Source: Pseudomonas frederiksbergensis
GTDB lineage: Bacteria; Pseudomonadota; Gammaproteobacteria; Pseudomonadales; Pseudomonadaceae
DNA: 64,000 nucleotides
Direction of reading: 5' to 3'
Assembly (NCBI RefSeq): GCF_003732665.1
Contig: NZ_MOBP01000004.1
Location: 124,001-188,000, forward strand
The notes beneath the pieces were generated by a model. That model did no database searches, had not been told where the DNA came from, and worked only from the letters and a program-made list of their open reading frames with translations. A program made the translations under genes and the position numbers. This document shows positions 9,609 through 17,882 of the stretch, piece after piece (positions within the stretch are counted from its first letter, which is position 1; each line of letters begins with the position of its first letter).

Positions 9609-10277
9609 TTAGAACGCCATCCGCGCCTCAACGTACAGATTCTGTTCGCGCAACTTGCCCTTGAGCTGTTCATCCCGGGCATTGATGCGGTTGGCGAAGG
9701 TGTTGTAGCCAGTTTCAATATCGCCCATGTCCACATAGCGATAACCGGTGCCAACAGTGATTTGCTGGTTGAGCTTGAGGTCGGCCCCGACGCCCAGGGC
9801 GTAGGCGAAGTTGTTCTGGCCGTTGTTGGCGAAGCGGCGCGAAGGGTTGGTTTGATAGCCTTCGGAATTGACGTGCGCCACCCCCACGCCGGCCATCGCA
9901 TACAGCGACAGGTAGTCGTTCAGCGGGAAGTCCTTGTAGCCGTTGAGCATCAGGCGCTTGGACGAGACTTGCATGTTGTTGACGTTGGCGTTGAACGGCG
10001 CCCAGCGGCTCTTGAATTCCGAATCCTGTTTGATGCTGTATTCCGCTTCCAGGCGCCAATCGCCCTTGAATCCGTAGCCCAGTGCCACGGAGCCGCCAAC
10101 ATCTTTATGGGTGCCCGGGCTGGCCACACGATTGTTGACCCTGGGGCTGGTCAGCAGCGCGCTTCCCAGGTCTTGCTGGACGCTCTGGATTTTGACCGAG
10201 CCGTACAGGCCCTCGGCATGGGATACGTTGCTGAACGCTGCGGCGAGCAACAATAAAGGCAGACCTGATTTTTTCAT
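9609..10277 (-). CDS. small outer-membrane beta-barrel protein (OmpA-like/Opa-like barrel)
   Basis: This 222-residue protein starts at ATG 10277 (MKKSGLPLLLLAAAFSNVSH, cleavage after SHA). The mature part alternates polar and hydrophobic residues and contains barrel strands such as GLYGSVKIQSV, VALGYGFKGDWRLEAEYS and ITVGTGYRYVDMGDIETGYN. It ends in Phe (EARMAF), the outer-membrane assembly signature. It resembles the porin-like opacity/OMP_b-brl group, eight-stranded barrels of varied or unknown role. There is no neighbouring gene that explains its function. Confidence 0.78.
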   Translation of the reverse strand: MKKSGLPLLLLAAAFSNVSHAEGLYGSVKIQSVQQDLGSALLTSPRVNNRVASPGTHKDVGGSVALGYGFKGDWRLEAEYSIKQDSEFKSRWAPFNANVNNMQVSSKRLMLNGYKDFPLNDYLSLYAMAGVGVAHVNSEGYQTNPSRRFANNGQNNFAYALGVGADLKLNQQITVGTGYRYVDMGDIETGYNTFANRINARDEQLKGKLREQNLYVEARMAF

Positions 10278-10430
10278 GGGTATCGATTCGCTTGTGAAGG
10301 GTGTTCGAATCGACAAAGTTTGCGGGCCCGCAGCGGCCGCAAAAATCAGAGCATTCCTCAGTCATGCGCTGAATTCTCGTCAGGGGAGCGGGGATTTGGC
10401 ACTCGCTGCTGTAGGAAAATGGCCCATAAA

Positions 10431-10456
10431 AAATGCCGCTCATATGAGCGGCATTT
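10431..10456 (-). terminator. Rho-independent terminator of the DUF2388 gene
   Basis: A perfect 26-base palindrome (aaatgccgctcat and its complement) is followed on the minus strand by a T run complementary to 10425-10430. It starts 16 bases past the stop codon at 10473. Confidence 0.85.
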
Positions 10457-10472
10457 CTGCATCTGCGAAAGC

Positions 10473-10790
10473 TTAGTCCGAAGCGACGGCGTTCTTCGCC
10501 AGGATCGCATTCGCCAGTTCCATGTCCGTGGCTTGCAGGCCCGGGTTGTCAGCGCGGACTTTCTGCATGGCAGCTTCCAGGTAAGGGCCGCGGATGCCGC
10601 CATCACTGGCGACGAAACTGCCGGCATCATCCTGTGCCGCGACGATCAGTTTGTGATCCTTGAAGGTCAGGTAAGTCGAGCCGGTGGTGGCGCCGGACGA
10701 AATGACGTTACGCCAAAAGCTGTCAGCCATTGCTGAACCAACGGGAAGAGACAGCAAGGCAAGGGTAGCGACAGCAAGTTTGAGACGCAT
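10473..10790 (-). CDS. DUF2388 family periplasmic protein
   Basis: This 105-residue secreted protein, counted from ATG 10790, has signal peptide MRLKLAVATLALLSLPVGSA with cleavage after AMA. The mature core DSFWRNVISSGATTGSTYLT, followed by KDHKLIVAAQDDAGSFVASD, is the DUF2388 pattern common in Pseudomonas; family function is unknown to me. It has its own terminator at 10431-10456, so it is a single-gene transcript. The adjacent outer-membrane barrel on the same strand is separated by that terminator. Confidence 0.78.
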   Translation of the reverse strand: MRLKLAVATLALLSLPVGSAMADSFWRNVISSGATTGSTYLTFKDHKLIVAAQDDAGSFVASDGGIRGPYLEAAMQKVRADNPGLQATDMELANAILAKNAVASD

Positions 10791-10860
10791 GACGGGAGAC
10801 TCCACTGGGGGTTAACTACGGGGTTTGATCGTCATTTACCCAATCGAGTTCCATGAGCGC

Positions 10861-11310
10861 TCAGTCAGTCGGTTCCACCAGCAGAATCGCCCCTTGCTGG
10901 CTGACTACCCGCACGCGGCTACCCAGCGCGGCGTCTGGCCCGCGAGCCATCCACACGCCATCGGCCACTTTGATCTTGCCGCGACCATCGACAATCGCCT
11001 CATGGACCACAAAGGTTTTGCCGATCAGTTCCTGGCCGCGCAGGTTGAGGTTGGGTTGATCACTCTCCCGCACGGCACTGCGCTGGCGCCGCCACCAGTA
11101 CAGCGCGGTGGCGATCGAGAGCAGGCCGAATAGCAAAAACTGCATCTCCCAGGACAGGCCCGGCAGGACAAAGGTCAGCACGCCCACCGCTGCCGCCGCC
11201 ATGCCGATCCACAGCAAATAACCGCCGGCACCGAACACTTCCAGAATCAGCAGCACCGTGCCGAAGGCCAACCAGTCCCAGAACGACAAATGTTGCAGGA
11301 ATGCCCACAT
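10861..11310 (-). CDS. NfeD-family membrane protein
   Basis: This 149-residue protein has two or three membrane segments in the first 75 residues (WDWLAFGTVLLILEVFGAGG, MQFLLFGLLSIATALYWW). A small soluble beta-barrel (OB-fold) domain follows, with the family pattern LRGQELIGKTFVVHEAIVDG. NfeD proteins pair with SPFH/stomatin-like proteins, and the SPFH gene lies 9 bases upstream in the same operon. The pair probably forms a membrane microdomain scaffold; its exact cargo is unknown. Confidence 0.87.
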   Translation of the reverse strand: MWAFLQHLSFWDWLAFGTVLLILEVFGAGGYLLWIGMAAAAVGVLTFVLPGLSWEMQFLLFGLLSIATALYWWRRQRSAVRESDQPNLNLRGQELIGKTFVVHEAIVDGRGKIKVADGVWMARGPDAALGSRVRVVSQQGAILLVEPTD

Positions 11311-11319
11311 GGCGCGGCC

Positions 11320-12240
11320 TCAGGCTTTCTTGTTGTCGAACGTGGCCTTGACGATTTCGCCGATGCCGCCCACCGCGCCGATCATCGAACTGGCCTCCAG
11401 CGGCATCAGGATCACTTTGCTGTTGTTGGCCGAAGCCAGTTTGCCCAGGGCATCGATGTACTTCTGCGCGACGAAGTAGTTCACCGCCTGCACGTTGCCG
11501 CCGGCAATGGCTTCGGACACCACCTGGGTCGCCTTGGCTTCGGCTTCGGCCTGACGTTCCCGGGCTTCGGACTCAAGGAAAGCGGCCTGACGACCACCTT
11601 CGGCCTCGAGGATCTGTGCCTGCTTTTTGCCTTCGGCGGTGAGGATGGCAGCGGCGCGCAGGCCTTCGGCTTCGAGAATCTGTGCGCGCTTGATCCGCTC
11701 GGCTTTCATCTGCCCGGACATGGCGGCCATCAGGTCCGCTGGCGGGCTGATGTCCTTGATCTCGATCCGGGTAATCTTGATGCCCCACGGCGCCGTCGCT
11801 TCATCGACCGTGCGCAGCAGTTTTTCGTTGATGTTGTCGCGCTGGCTGAGCATCGCGTCCAGCTCCATGGAGCCGAGCACCGTACGGATATTGGTTTGCA
11901 GCAGGTTGCGCACGGCGTGTTCGAGGTTGTTCACTTCGTAGGCAGCTTGCGCGGTATTGACTACCTGGAAGAAACACACCGCATCGATCTGCACCGTGGC
12001 GTTATCGGCGGTGATGACTTCCTGGGGCGGAATATCCAGCACGCTTTCCATCACGTTGATCTTGCGACCAATGCGGTCCATCACTGGAATGATGATGTTC
12101 AGGCCCGGCTTGAGGGTGTTGGTATAACGCCCGAAACGCTCGACCGTCCACTGGTAGCCTTGGGGCACAACCTTGAAACCCATGAACAGAATGGCGACGA
12201 CCAGGCCGACGAAGAGTAAAAGCACACTACCGATCTGCAT
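11320..12240 (-). CDS. SPFH/Band 7 (stomatin, QmcA-like) membrane protein
   Basis: This 306-residue protein has one N-terminal membrane anchor ([20 protein letters not shown]). The Band 7 domain follows ([24 protein letters not shown] ending near residue 180), then a long charged coiled coil rich in EAEG repeats (about residues 185-250). Such proteins oligomerise into rings on the membrane and organise proteases or lipid domains. Start ATG 12240 has GGGAA upstream. It is the first gene of a two-gene operon with the NfeD partner. QmcA is the closest E. coli type, but family-level assignment is what the sequence supports. Confidence 0.88.
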   Translation of the reverse strand: MQIGSVLLLFVGLVVAILFMGFKVVPQGYQWTVERFGRYTNTLKPGLNIIIPVMDRIGRKINVMESVLDIPPQEVITADNATVQIDAVCFFQVVNTAQAAYEVNNLEHAVRNLLQTNIRTVLGSMELDAMLSQRDNINEKLLRTVDEATAPWGIKITRIEIKDISPPADLMAAMSGQMKAERIKRAQILEAEGLRAAAILTAEGKKQAQILEAEGGRQAAFLESEARERQAEAEAKATQVVSEAIAGGNVQAVNYFVAQKYIDALGKLASANNSKVILMPLEASSMIGAVGGIGEIVKATFDNKKA

Positions 12241-12411
12241 AACGATTCCCTGTTGATGTGTGGATCAATGAGTTGGCGATGGTCCGAAGTGTAAGGCAAA
12301 AGACTTGTAGGATTGTGTTTGGTTAAATTCAACTACCGCAAAATGTAACGATGTCTGGCGAACCGTTGAGCGTATCGGCTATTTTGAATGCCTGATTGAG
12401 GAAGCATGATC

Positions 12412-12633
12412 ATGCAAGAGAAAACGCTGAGCTATCTGGAGTCGCATATACCTGAAATGGCGGCATCTGCCGTTACCCAGGCATATTGGCAAGCACTGGC
12501 TTCTGGCAATACGGTGCTGGAAAGTCAAAATGGTGCGCTTTATGAGATTTCTCCAGACGGCACACGGAAAAAACTGAAGAACATTGCGGCTCCAACCACG
12601 GTCGTGCGTGGCGAAAAGCGACGTCTGAAATGA
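12412..12633 (+). CDS. putative antitoxin of a zeta-like toxin-antitoxin pair
   Basis: This is a 73-residue acidic-to-basic small protein. ATG 12412 is preferred over 12406 because GAGGA lies 9 bases before it; the earlier ATG would sit too close. The middle VLESQNGALYEISPDGTRKK resembles small proteins often found just ahead of zeta-type kinases. Its stop overlaps the toxin start (ATGA at 12630-12633), the translational coupling typical of antitoxin-toxin operons. It is not an epsilon-family protein by eye. Base composition looks less G+C rich than the flanking genes, which fits acquisition. Confidence 0.6.
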   Translation: MQEKTLSYLESHIPEMAASAVTQAYWQALASGNTVLESQNGALYEISPDGTRKKLKNIAAPTTVVRGEKRRLK

Positions 12634-13356
12634 CAGCTGTACCCAGGATGCGCATGTTCGCCGGTCCAAATGGTTCTGGTAAAGCACAATCAAGTCGGTT
12701 ATCGGTCCAGAACTTTTGGGTATCTATATCAATCCGGATGAGGTTGAGAAAGACATTCGGGATACCGGTTTTCTTGATCTAAAGAATATGGTGTAAACGG
12801 GACTGGCCAAGCGCTGCTGGAATTTTTCGGGCGATCGACATTGCTGAAGAAGGCAGACTTGGTGACGGAATCTCAACAGGTTCGGCTCAATGACGATGTC
12901 TTGGACTTTTCCGGGATTTTGGTCAACTCCTACTATGCCTCGGTGATATCGGACTTTTTACGCCACAAGCTTTTGGACATTGGGGTGTCGTTTACTTTCG
13001 AAACTGTCATGTCGTCCCCCGATAAAGTGGCGCTGTTGCGTACAGCTCAAGAAAAGGGGTTCCGAACCTATCTCTATTTTGTGGCAACAGATGACCCCCT
13101 CATCAATATTTCTCGAGTGCAGAACAGGGTTCGTCTTGGTGGTCATCCAGTGCCAGAAGATAAGATTGTGAGCCGTTACGCCCGCTCTCTCGATCTTCTT
13201 CTTGATGCCATTCGCTACAGCGATCGCGCCTACATCTTCGATAACTCCAGCCACGAAAGTATCTGGTTGGCGGAAGTCACAAATGGCGAGGATCTGGAGC
13301 TGAGAACGGAGCAGATCCCAGCCTGGTTCAAGTCAGCAATCTGGGACAAGCTCTGA
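12630..13356 (+). pseudogene. zeta-toxin-like P-loop kinase, broken by two frameshifts
   Basis: From ATG 12630 the product begins MTAVPRMRMFAGPNGSGK, a Walker A motif. One base is missing at about 12681-12684 (GGTAA-AGCACA) and another at about 12779-12783 (CT-AAAGAA). Restoring both gives one 242-residue frame with GSGKST, INPDEVEKDIR, FETVMSSPDK, GFRTYLYFVATDDP and NRVRLGGHPVPEDKIVSRY, the pattern of zeta/UDP-sugar kinase toxins. As read, translation stops at TAA 12780-12782 after 50 residues. The rest from 12841 is open and shows no further lesions, so either the inactivation is recent or the two base losses are sequencing errors at A runs. Confidence 0.75.
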
Positions 13357-13366
13357 GTCAACCCGA

Positions 13367-15151
13367 CTACTTCTGCTCACTCTGCGGCGTCACCCGCAAC
13401 ACCTCCTCAATTGTCGTCAGCCCCGCCGCGACCTTCTGCGCCCCTGACAGTCGCAAGCTGCGCATGCCTTCCTTGAACGCCTGGCGTCGAATCGCCAGCA
13501 AATCGGTATCGGGGGTGATCAGTGCCTTGACGCTATCGGTCAGTTGCATGATTTCGTAGACCCCGGCGCGGCCGCGGTAGCCGGTGTCGCGGCATTCCAG
13601 GCAGCCGATGGCGCGGTGGGCATTGTTCGGTAGCGGTGCTTGCCAGGGCCGGGTCAGGGTTTGCCAGTCTTCTTCGTCGAGGGTCAGCGGCGCCTTGCAG
13701 TGTGGGCACAGGGTGCGGACCAGGCGCTGGGCCATGACCCCGAGCACCGTGGCTTTGATCAGGTAATGCGGCACGCCGAGTTCCAGCAGGCGGCTGATGG
13801 CGCTCGGTGCGTCGTTGGTGTGCAGGGTCGAAAGTACCAAGTGACCGGTGAGCGCGGCCTGGATCGCCATTTCGGCGGTTTCGAGGTCGCGGATCTCGCC
13901 GATCATGATGATGTCCGGGTCTTGCCGCATCAGTGCGCGCACGCCGGCGGCGAAGGTCAGGTCGATGTTGTGCTGGACCTGCATCTGGTTGAAGGCCGGC
14001 TCGACCATTTCGATCGGATCCTCGATGGTGCAGAGGTTGACCTCCGGCGTCGCCAGTTTCTTCAATGTTGTATAGAGCGTAGTGGTCTTGCCCGAACCGG
14101 TCGGTCCGGTCACGAGGATGATGCCGTTGGGCTGGCGGGTCATGTCTTGCCAGCGGCGCAGGTCATCGGTGGAGAAACCCAACTGATCGAAGTCCTTGAG
14201 CAGCACTTCCGGGTCGAAGATCCGCATGACCATTTTTTCGCCGAATGCCGTGGGCAGGGTCGAGAGCCGCAGTTCCACTTCGCCGCCGTCCGGGGTCTTG
14301 GTCTTGACCCGGCCGTCCTGGGGTTTGCGCTTCTCGGCGACGTTCATTCGGCCCAGGCTTTTCAGACGACTGACGATGGCCATGGTCACCTGGGGCGGGA
14401 ATTGATAAACGTTGTGCAGCACGCCGTCGATGCGAAACCGCACCGTGCCTTGCTCGCGCCGGGGTTCGATGTGGATATCACTGGCCCGCTGTTGGAACGC
14501 GTACTGGAACAGCCAGTCGACGATATTAACGATGTGCGCGTCGTTGGCGTCCGGCTCCTGATCGCTGGCGCCGAGGTTGAGCAGTTGTTCGAAATTACCG
14601 AGAGTGCTGGTCTGCTGATCGGCATTGGTGGCGCCGGTGACCGATTTGGCCAGGCGAAAAAACTCCACGCTGAAGCGCTGGATATCCGCCGGGTTGGCCA
14701 CCACGCGTTTGATCGGCAGCTTCAAGACGTGGGTCAGATCGGCTTCCCAGCCCGTGACGTAGGGCTGGGCGCTGGCCACGGTCACGGCGTCGCGGTCGAT
14801 GGAAACGGCGAGGATCTTGTGACGCTGGGCAAAGGCGTAGGACATCAGCGGCGTGATGGCCGCGACGTTGATTTTCAACGGGTCGATGCGCAGATAAGGC
14901 TGGCCGGCTTGTTGCGACAACCACAGGGTCAGGCTTTCCAGGTCCAGGTGTTTGCCGGGACGGCTGAGGTCGTCCAGGTGTTGGCTGGCAATAAACTCCA
15001 ACGGGTGCAACTGGCCATTGGCGGCATGCCGGCGGCGGGCATTGAGCGCGAGTTCGGCCGAATCCTGGGTGATAAAGCCCTGGGCGACCAGCTCTCGCAG
15101 CAAATCATTGAGATCCAGCCAGCGGTCCTGCGTGGCAAGTTGAACGGACAT
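13367..15151 (-). CDS. GspE/PulE/PilB-family secretion or pilus ATPase (orphan)
   Basis: This 594-residue hexameric ATPase is of the type II secretion/type IV pilus class. An N-terminal MshEN/T2SSE_N domain (about residues 10-190) precedes the motor domain with Walker A GPTGSGKTTT, Walker B-region DPDIIMIGEIRDLETAE and the His box LSTLHTNDAPSA. A C-terminal four-cysteine zinc site (CPHC and CLEC) follows. Start ATG 15151 gives MSVQLATQDRWLDL. No pilin, platform protein or secretin gene is nearby, so the machine it drives is unknown. P. aeruginosa has, as I recall, an ATPase at the same place between gcvP and argE. Confidence 0.9.
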   Translation of the reverse strand: MSVQLATQDRWLDLNDLLRELVAQGFITQDSAELALNARRRHAANGQLHPLEFIASQHLDDLSRPGKHLDLESLTLWLSQQAGQPYLRIDPLKINVAAITPLMSYAFAQRHKILAVSIDRDAVTVASAQPYVTGWEADLTHVLKLPIKRVVANPADIQRFSVEFFRLAKSVTGATNADQQTSTLGNFEQLLNLGASDQEPDANDAHIVNIVDWLFQYAFQQRASDIHIEPRREQGTVRFRIDGVLHNVYQFPPQVTMAIVSRLKSLGRMNVAEKRKPQDGRVKTKTPDGGEVELRLSTLPTAFGEKMVMRIFDPEVLLKDFDQLGFSTDDLRRWQDMTRQPNGIILVTGPTGSGKTTTLYTTLKKLATPEVNLCTIEDPIEMVEPAFNQMQVQHNIDLTFAAGVRALMRQDPDIIMIGEIRDLETAEMAIQAALTGHLVLSTLHTNDAPSAISRLLELGVPHYLIKATVLGVMAQRLVRTLCPHCKAPLTLDEEDWQTLTRPWQAPLPNNAHRAIGCLECRDTGYRGRAGVYEIMQLTDSVKALITPDTDLLAIRRQAFKEGMRSLRLSGAQKVAAGLTTIEEVLRVTPQSEQK

Positions 15152-15265
15152 GCGGGTTCCTTTTGAACAATCCTGCAAACAGCGATCTAGACCGCAGTGT
15201 GCAAAGGATAGTCGCGGACCCGCTAACCGTTGGGCCACTACCCGACGAAGCCGTTTCCAGTTCTT

Positions 15266-15604
15266 TCAGCCGGCCGCTTGGGCCTGCTCATCCCACGCCG
15301 CATCGGCACTCTGCAGGTTCACCGAGCAGACGCTGATCAGGTTACGAAGTTTTTCCGCGATCACTTCGGCGCGGTGCCAACTCAGCCCGTCGATCACGAT
15401 GTCGATCGACAGCAAATCGTCCATGCGCTGCACGTTGACCTGCTCCGGCGTCAGAAACTGTAAGGCGAACAGGTTGAGTGCGCGGCACAGCAGGTCCGGT
15501 TCGGCCTCGGCCAGCAGTTGGTACTGCACGCGGCAATGGGCATTGCTGACATTCCACACGTCGGCGCGGGTCGGTGGGGTGTTCACGGCTTCTAGATGCG
15601 GCAT
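15266..15604 (-). CDS. small ACT-like domain protein of unknown function
   Basis: This 112-residue protein starts at ATG 15604 (MPHLEAVNTPPTRADVWNVS); the frame upstream to 15655 overlaps the Lrp promoter region. The pattern CRVQYQLLAEAEPDLLCRAL, then VNVQRMDDLLSIDIVIDGLS and AEVIAEKLRNLISV, fits the beta-alpha-beta-beta-alpha-beta fold of an ACT-like ligand-binding domain. No catalytic motif is visible. It lies 114 bases upstream of the orphan ATPase on the same strand and diverges from the Lrp-type regulator. A sensory role is a guess. Confidence 0.6.
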   Translation of the reverse strand: MPHLEAVNTPPTRADVWNVSNAHCRVQYQLLAEAEPDLLCRALNLFALQFLTPEQVNVQRMDDLLSIDIVIDGLSWHRAEVIAEKLRNLISVCSVNLQSADAAWDEQAQAAG

Positions 15605-15731
15605 GGGTCGGGCTCCAAAATCACTGGAGGAATTTTTACATTCGGTGCCGGGCATTTCTTGGCTATGATCGGGCGTATTGCCGGTTTATCGAATCGTTTG
15701 ATTCAACAAGTGATCACTAGAAGGTTTTTTT

Positions 15732-16202
15732 ATGCACGCCGAGCTGGATGGCTACGACCGCAAGATTCTCGCGTTGCTGCAAGAGGACGCTTCGCTGTCC
15801 AGTGCGCAGATTGCCGAACAGGTGGGGCTGTCGCAGTCGCCGTGCTGGCGGCGGATTCAGCGGATGAAGGAGGAGGGGATCATTCGCGGACAGGTGACGT
15901 TGCTGGATCGCAAGAAAATCGGCCTGAACACGCAGATCTTCGCCGAAATCAAACTCAACGCCCACGGTCGTTCCAACTTCACGGAATTCACCGAGGCGAT
16001 TCGCGGTTTTCCCGAAGTGCTGGAGTGTTATGTGCTGATGGGGTCGGTGGATTTTTTGCTGCGGATTGTCACGGCGGATATCGAGGCGTATGAGCGCTTC
16101 TTTTTTGAGAAGCTGTCGATGGTGCCGGGGATTCAGGAAGTGAACTCGATAGTGGCGTTGTCGGAGATCAAGTCGACGACGAGTTTGCCGGTGTTGCGCT
16201 GA
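15732..16202 (+). CDS. Lrp/AsnC-family transcriptional regulator
   Basis: This 156-residue regulator has an N-terminal winged helix (LDGYDRKILALLQEDASLSS, recognition region QVGLSQSPCWRRIQRMKEEG) and a C-terminal RAM/ACT effector domain with the conserved PEVLECYVLMGSVDFLLRI segment. Start ATG 15732 follows AGAAGG. Such proteins bind amino acids and form octamers or dimers that control amino-acid metabolism. Target genes are not evident; the divergent ACT-like gene is one candidate. It ends at a convergent junction carrying a compound repeat. Confidence 0.92.
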   Translation: MHAELDGYDRKILALLQEDASLSSAQIAEQVGLSQSPCWRRIQRMKEEGIIRGQVTLLDRKKIGLNTQIFAEIKLNAHGRSNFTEFTEAIRGFPEVLECYVLMGSVDFLLRIVTADIEAYERFFFEKLSMVPGIQEVNSIVALSEIKSTTSLPVLR

Positions 16203-16222
16203 TCATTGTGACAGAGGGCTTT

Positions 16223-16353
16223 TGTGGCGAGGGGGCTTGCCCCCGTTGGAGTCCGAAGGACTCCCAAAACCAGCCAACGCGTTGAGTCAGATAAAACGCG
16301 TTGGCTGATTACGACTGCTTCGCAGCCGAACGGGGGCAAGCCCCCTCGCCACA
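16223..16353. repeat. compound multi-stem inverted repeat (tgtggcgagggggcttgccc family)
   Basis: An outer 23-base stem (16223-16245 with 16331-16353) encloses ggagtcc-gaa-ggactcc (16248-16264) and a perfect 13-base stem at 16271-16283 with 16295-16307, and a smaller stem near 16312-16327. The layout is cloverleaf-like. It lies between the convergent ends of the Lrp-type and CYTH genes and is related to 1729-1861. Confidence 0.88.
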
Positions 16354-16358
16354 GGGCA

Positions 16359-17726
16359 TCACATACGCAGCAACATTTTCCAGGCACGGTTCTGATACAC
16401 GGCAATCGCCTGTTGCTTACGCGCATCCAGGCTTTCGTCGGTGATCGGCTCGTTGGCCAGTTGCGCCAGTTTGTTCAGCTCGCCGTACAGGCGATCCATT
16501 TCCGGGATGTCCAGCACGCCACGGGCATGGTGCATCCAGGCCTGGATGCGTTCGATGCGCGGCAGTTGCTCGGCCAGGTCTTCCGGCTGTTGCTGGTAGC
16601 GTTGCAATTGCAGCGACGTGGCTTCTTCACCCAGCAGGCGCGGCAGCCAGTTGGCCAGTTGCGCAGCGCCTTGGCGATTGCCGCGCACGTTGCGGTTGGC
16701 GGTCCAGGTGCGAGCCAGCAACCAGCGCGACGTGTTCAGCGAGAACAGGCCCCAGCGCGGGTCTTGGAGTTCTTCGAGGAATTGCTCCGGCGCCGCTTTG
16801 CGCACGTCTTCGTCGTCCAGGCCAGCCTGAACCAGCGGACGCCAGTCTTCCAGCAAGGCGTCCAGTGCAAGGCGCAGGTCGTGAGTCGACTGACGCGGTG
16901 CGGCTTGACCAAGGCTGCTCAGCAGCGCACGCAATTCACCGAGGTTTTCGACCCAGTCCTGCAACAAGCGCCAGTGGCCATTGAAGCGATATTGCTCGGC
17001 CAGACGCTGGCTGCTGCCCAGCAGGTGCCAGCTCAGCGCGGCGAACGCGTCGTCCAGCGGCATTTCGGCAGTGATCTGCGGCGCCGGCAGGCTCAGGGAG
17101 TAGCTGTTGGCGTCGTACAAACGATAGCCGCGCTCGGCCTTGCTGATGTCACACGGCATCAGGGCCAGGGTCGCGGCCAGTTCGGCGGCCAGTTCCAGCA
17201 GCGCGGCAGGTTCGCCTTCGCGCAGTTCCAGTTCCAGTTCGCAGATTTCTTCTTTCTGCTTGCCGACCACGACGTGGCCGAAGTCCAGCGCCGCTTCGAT
17301 GACCACTTTGGTCTTGCCACGGCCCCAGGCAATTTCTGCGCGTTCGCGCACGAAATCGGTGGTGAAGATGGCTTTCAGGGTTTTCTTGTCCAACTCGGCC
17401 AGTTCTTCAGGCCAGCATTCGCCGTCGAGTTTCTTCACGTCGAGCTTGGCTTTGGGCAGGTTCCAGTCGTATTCGTTACGCTCGGACAGACCGGCGACGC
17501 TCTGGCCACGGGTCTTGAGGGTCTGGATCACTTCTTCGCCATCGCGGCGCAGGCGCAGGGCAACCTTGGCGCGGGCCAGGTCGCGCTCAGGCGTGTCGAA
17601 GTACTGGTTCATCAACTCACGGCGTTCCCAGCCACTTTTGTTGCGTTTTTTCAGGAGCGGGTGCTCGCGCAGGGCAGCGAGGGTTTCGCGGCTGACGCGG
17701 AGTTTGATTTCGGTTTCTTTCTGCAT
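16359..17726 (-). CDS. CYTH-CHAD domain inorganic triphosphatase-like protein (YgiF-like)
   Basis: This 455-residue protein begins with the CYTH signature (MQKETEIKLRV). Acidic and basic residues then line the triphosphate tunnel (NQYFDTPERDLARAKVALRL, RGQSVAGLSERNEYDW, VIEAALDFG, EICELELELREG). The C-terminal half (about residues 230-455) is helical and fits a CHAD domain thought to bind polyphosphate. E. coli YgiF, with the same layout, hydrolyses inorganic triphosphate. It diverges from argE with a 156-base gap. Substrate is inferred from the family. Confidence 0.85.
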   Translation of the reverse strand: MQKETEIKLRVSRETLAALREHPLLKKRNKSGWERRELMNQYFDTPERDLARAKVALRLRRDGEEVIQTLKTRGQSVAGLSERNEYDWNLPKAKLDVKKLDGECWPEELAELDKKTLKAIFTTDFVRERAEIAWGRGKTKVVIEAALDFGHVVVGKQKEEICELELELREGEPAALLELAAELAATLALMPCDISKAERGYRLYDANSYSLSLPAPQITAEMPLDDAFAALSWHLLGSSQRLAEQYRFNGHWRLLQDWVENLGELRALLSSLGQAAPRQSTHDLRLALDALLEDWRPLVQAGLDDEDVRKAAPEQFLEELQDPRWGLFSLNTSRWLLARTWTANRNVRGNRQGAAQLANWLPRLLGEEATSLQLQRYQQQPEDLAEQLPRIERIQAWMHHARGVLDIPEMDRLYGELNKLAQLANEPITDESLDARKQQAIAVYQNRAWKMLLRM

Positions 17727-17882
17727 GGCCGGAAAATCCAGGATCGGGAGCGCAGCCGGGGGAATGTGTGGCTGCCAAGGTCGTGCAGTGTACAGGAGTG
17801 AACGTTCCTACGTGCCGCGGCGGTTTATTCCTGTCGCCGGATGGTTCTATGATGGACTTCAATTCGGGAGTTGGAGTCAGCG

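Noticed and set aside
13640..15166. 508-residue open frame antisense to the GspE-like ATPase gene
   Set aside because: It is a shadow frame caused by high G+C codon use; the ATPase on the other strand has every motif of its family.
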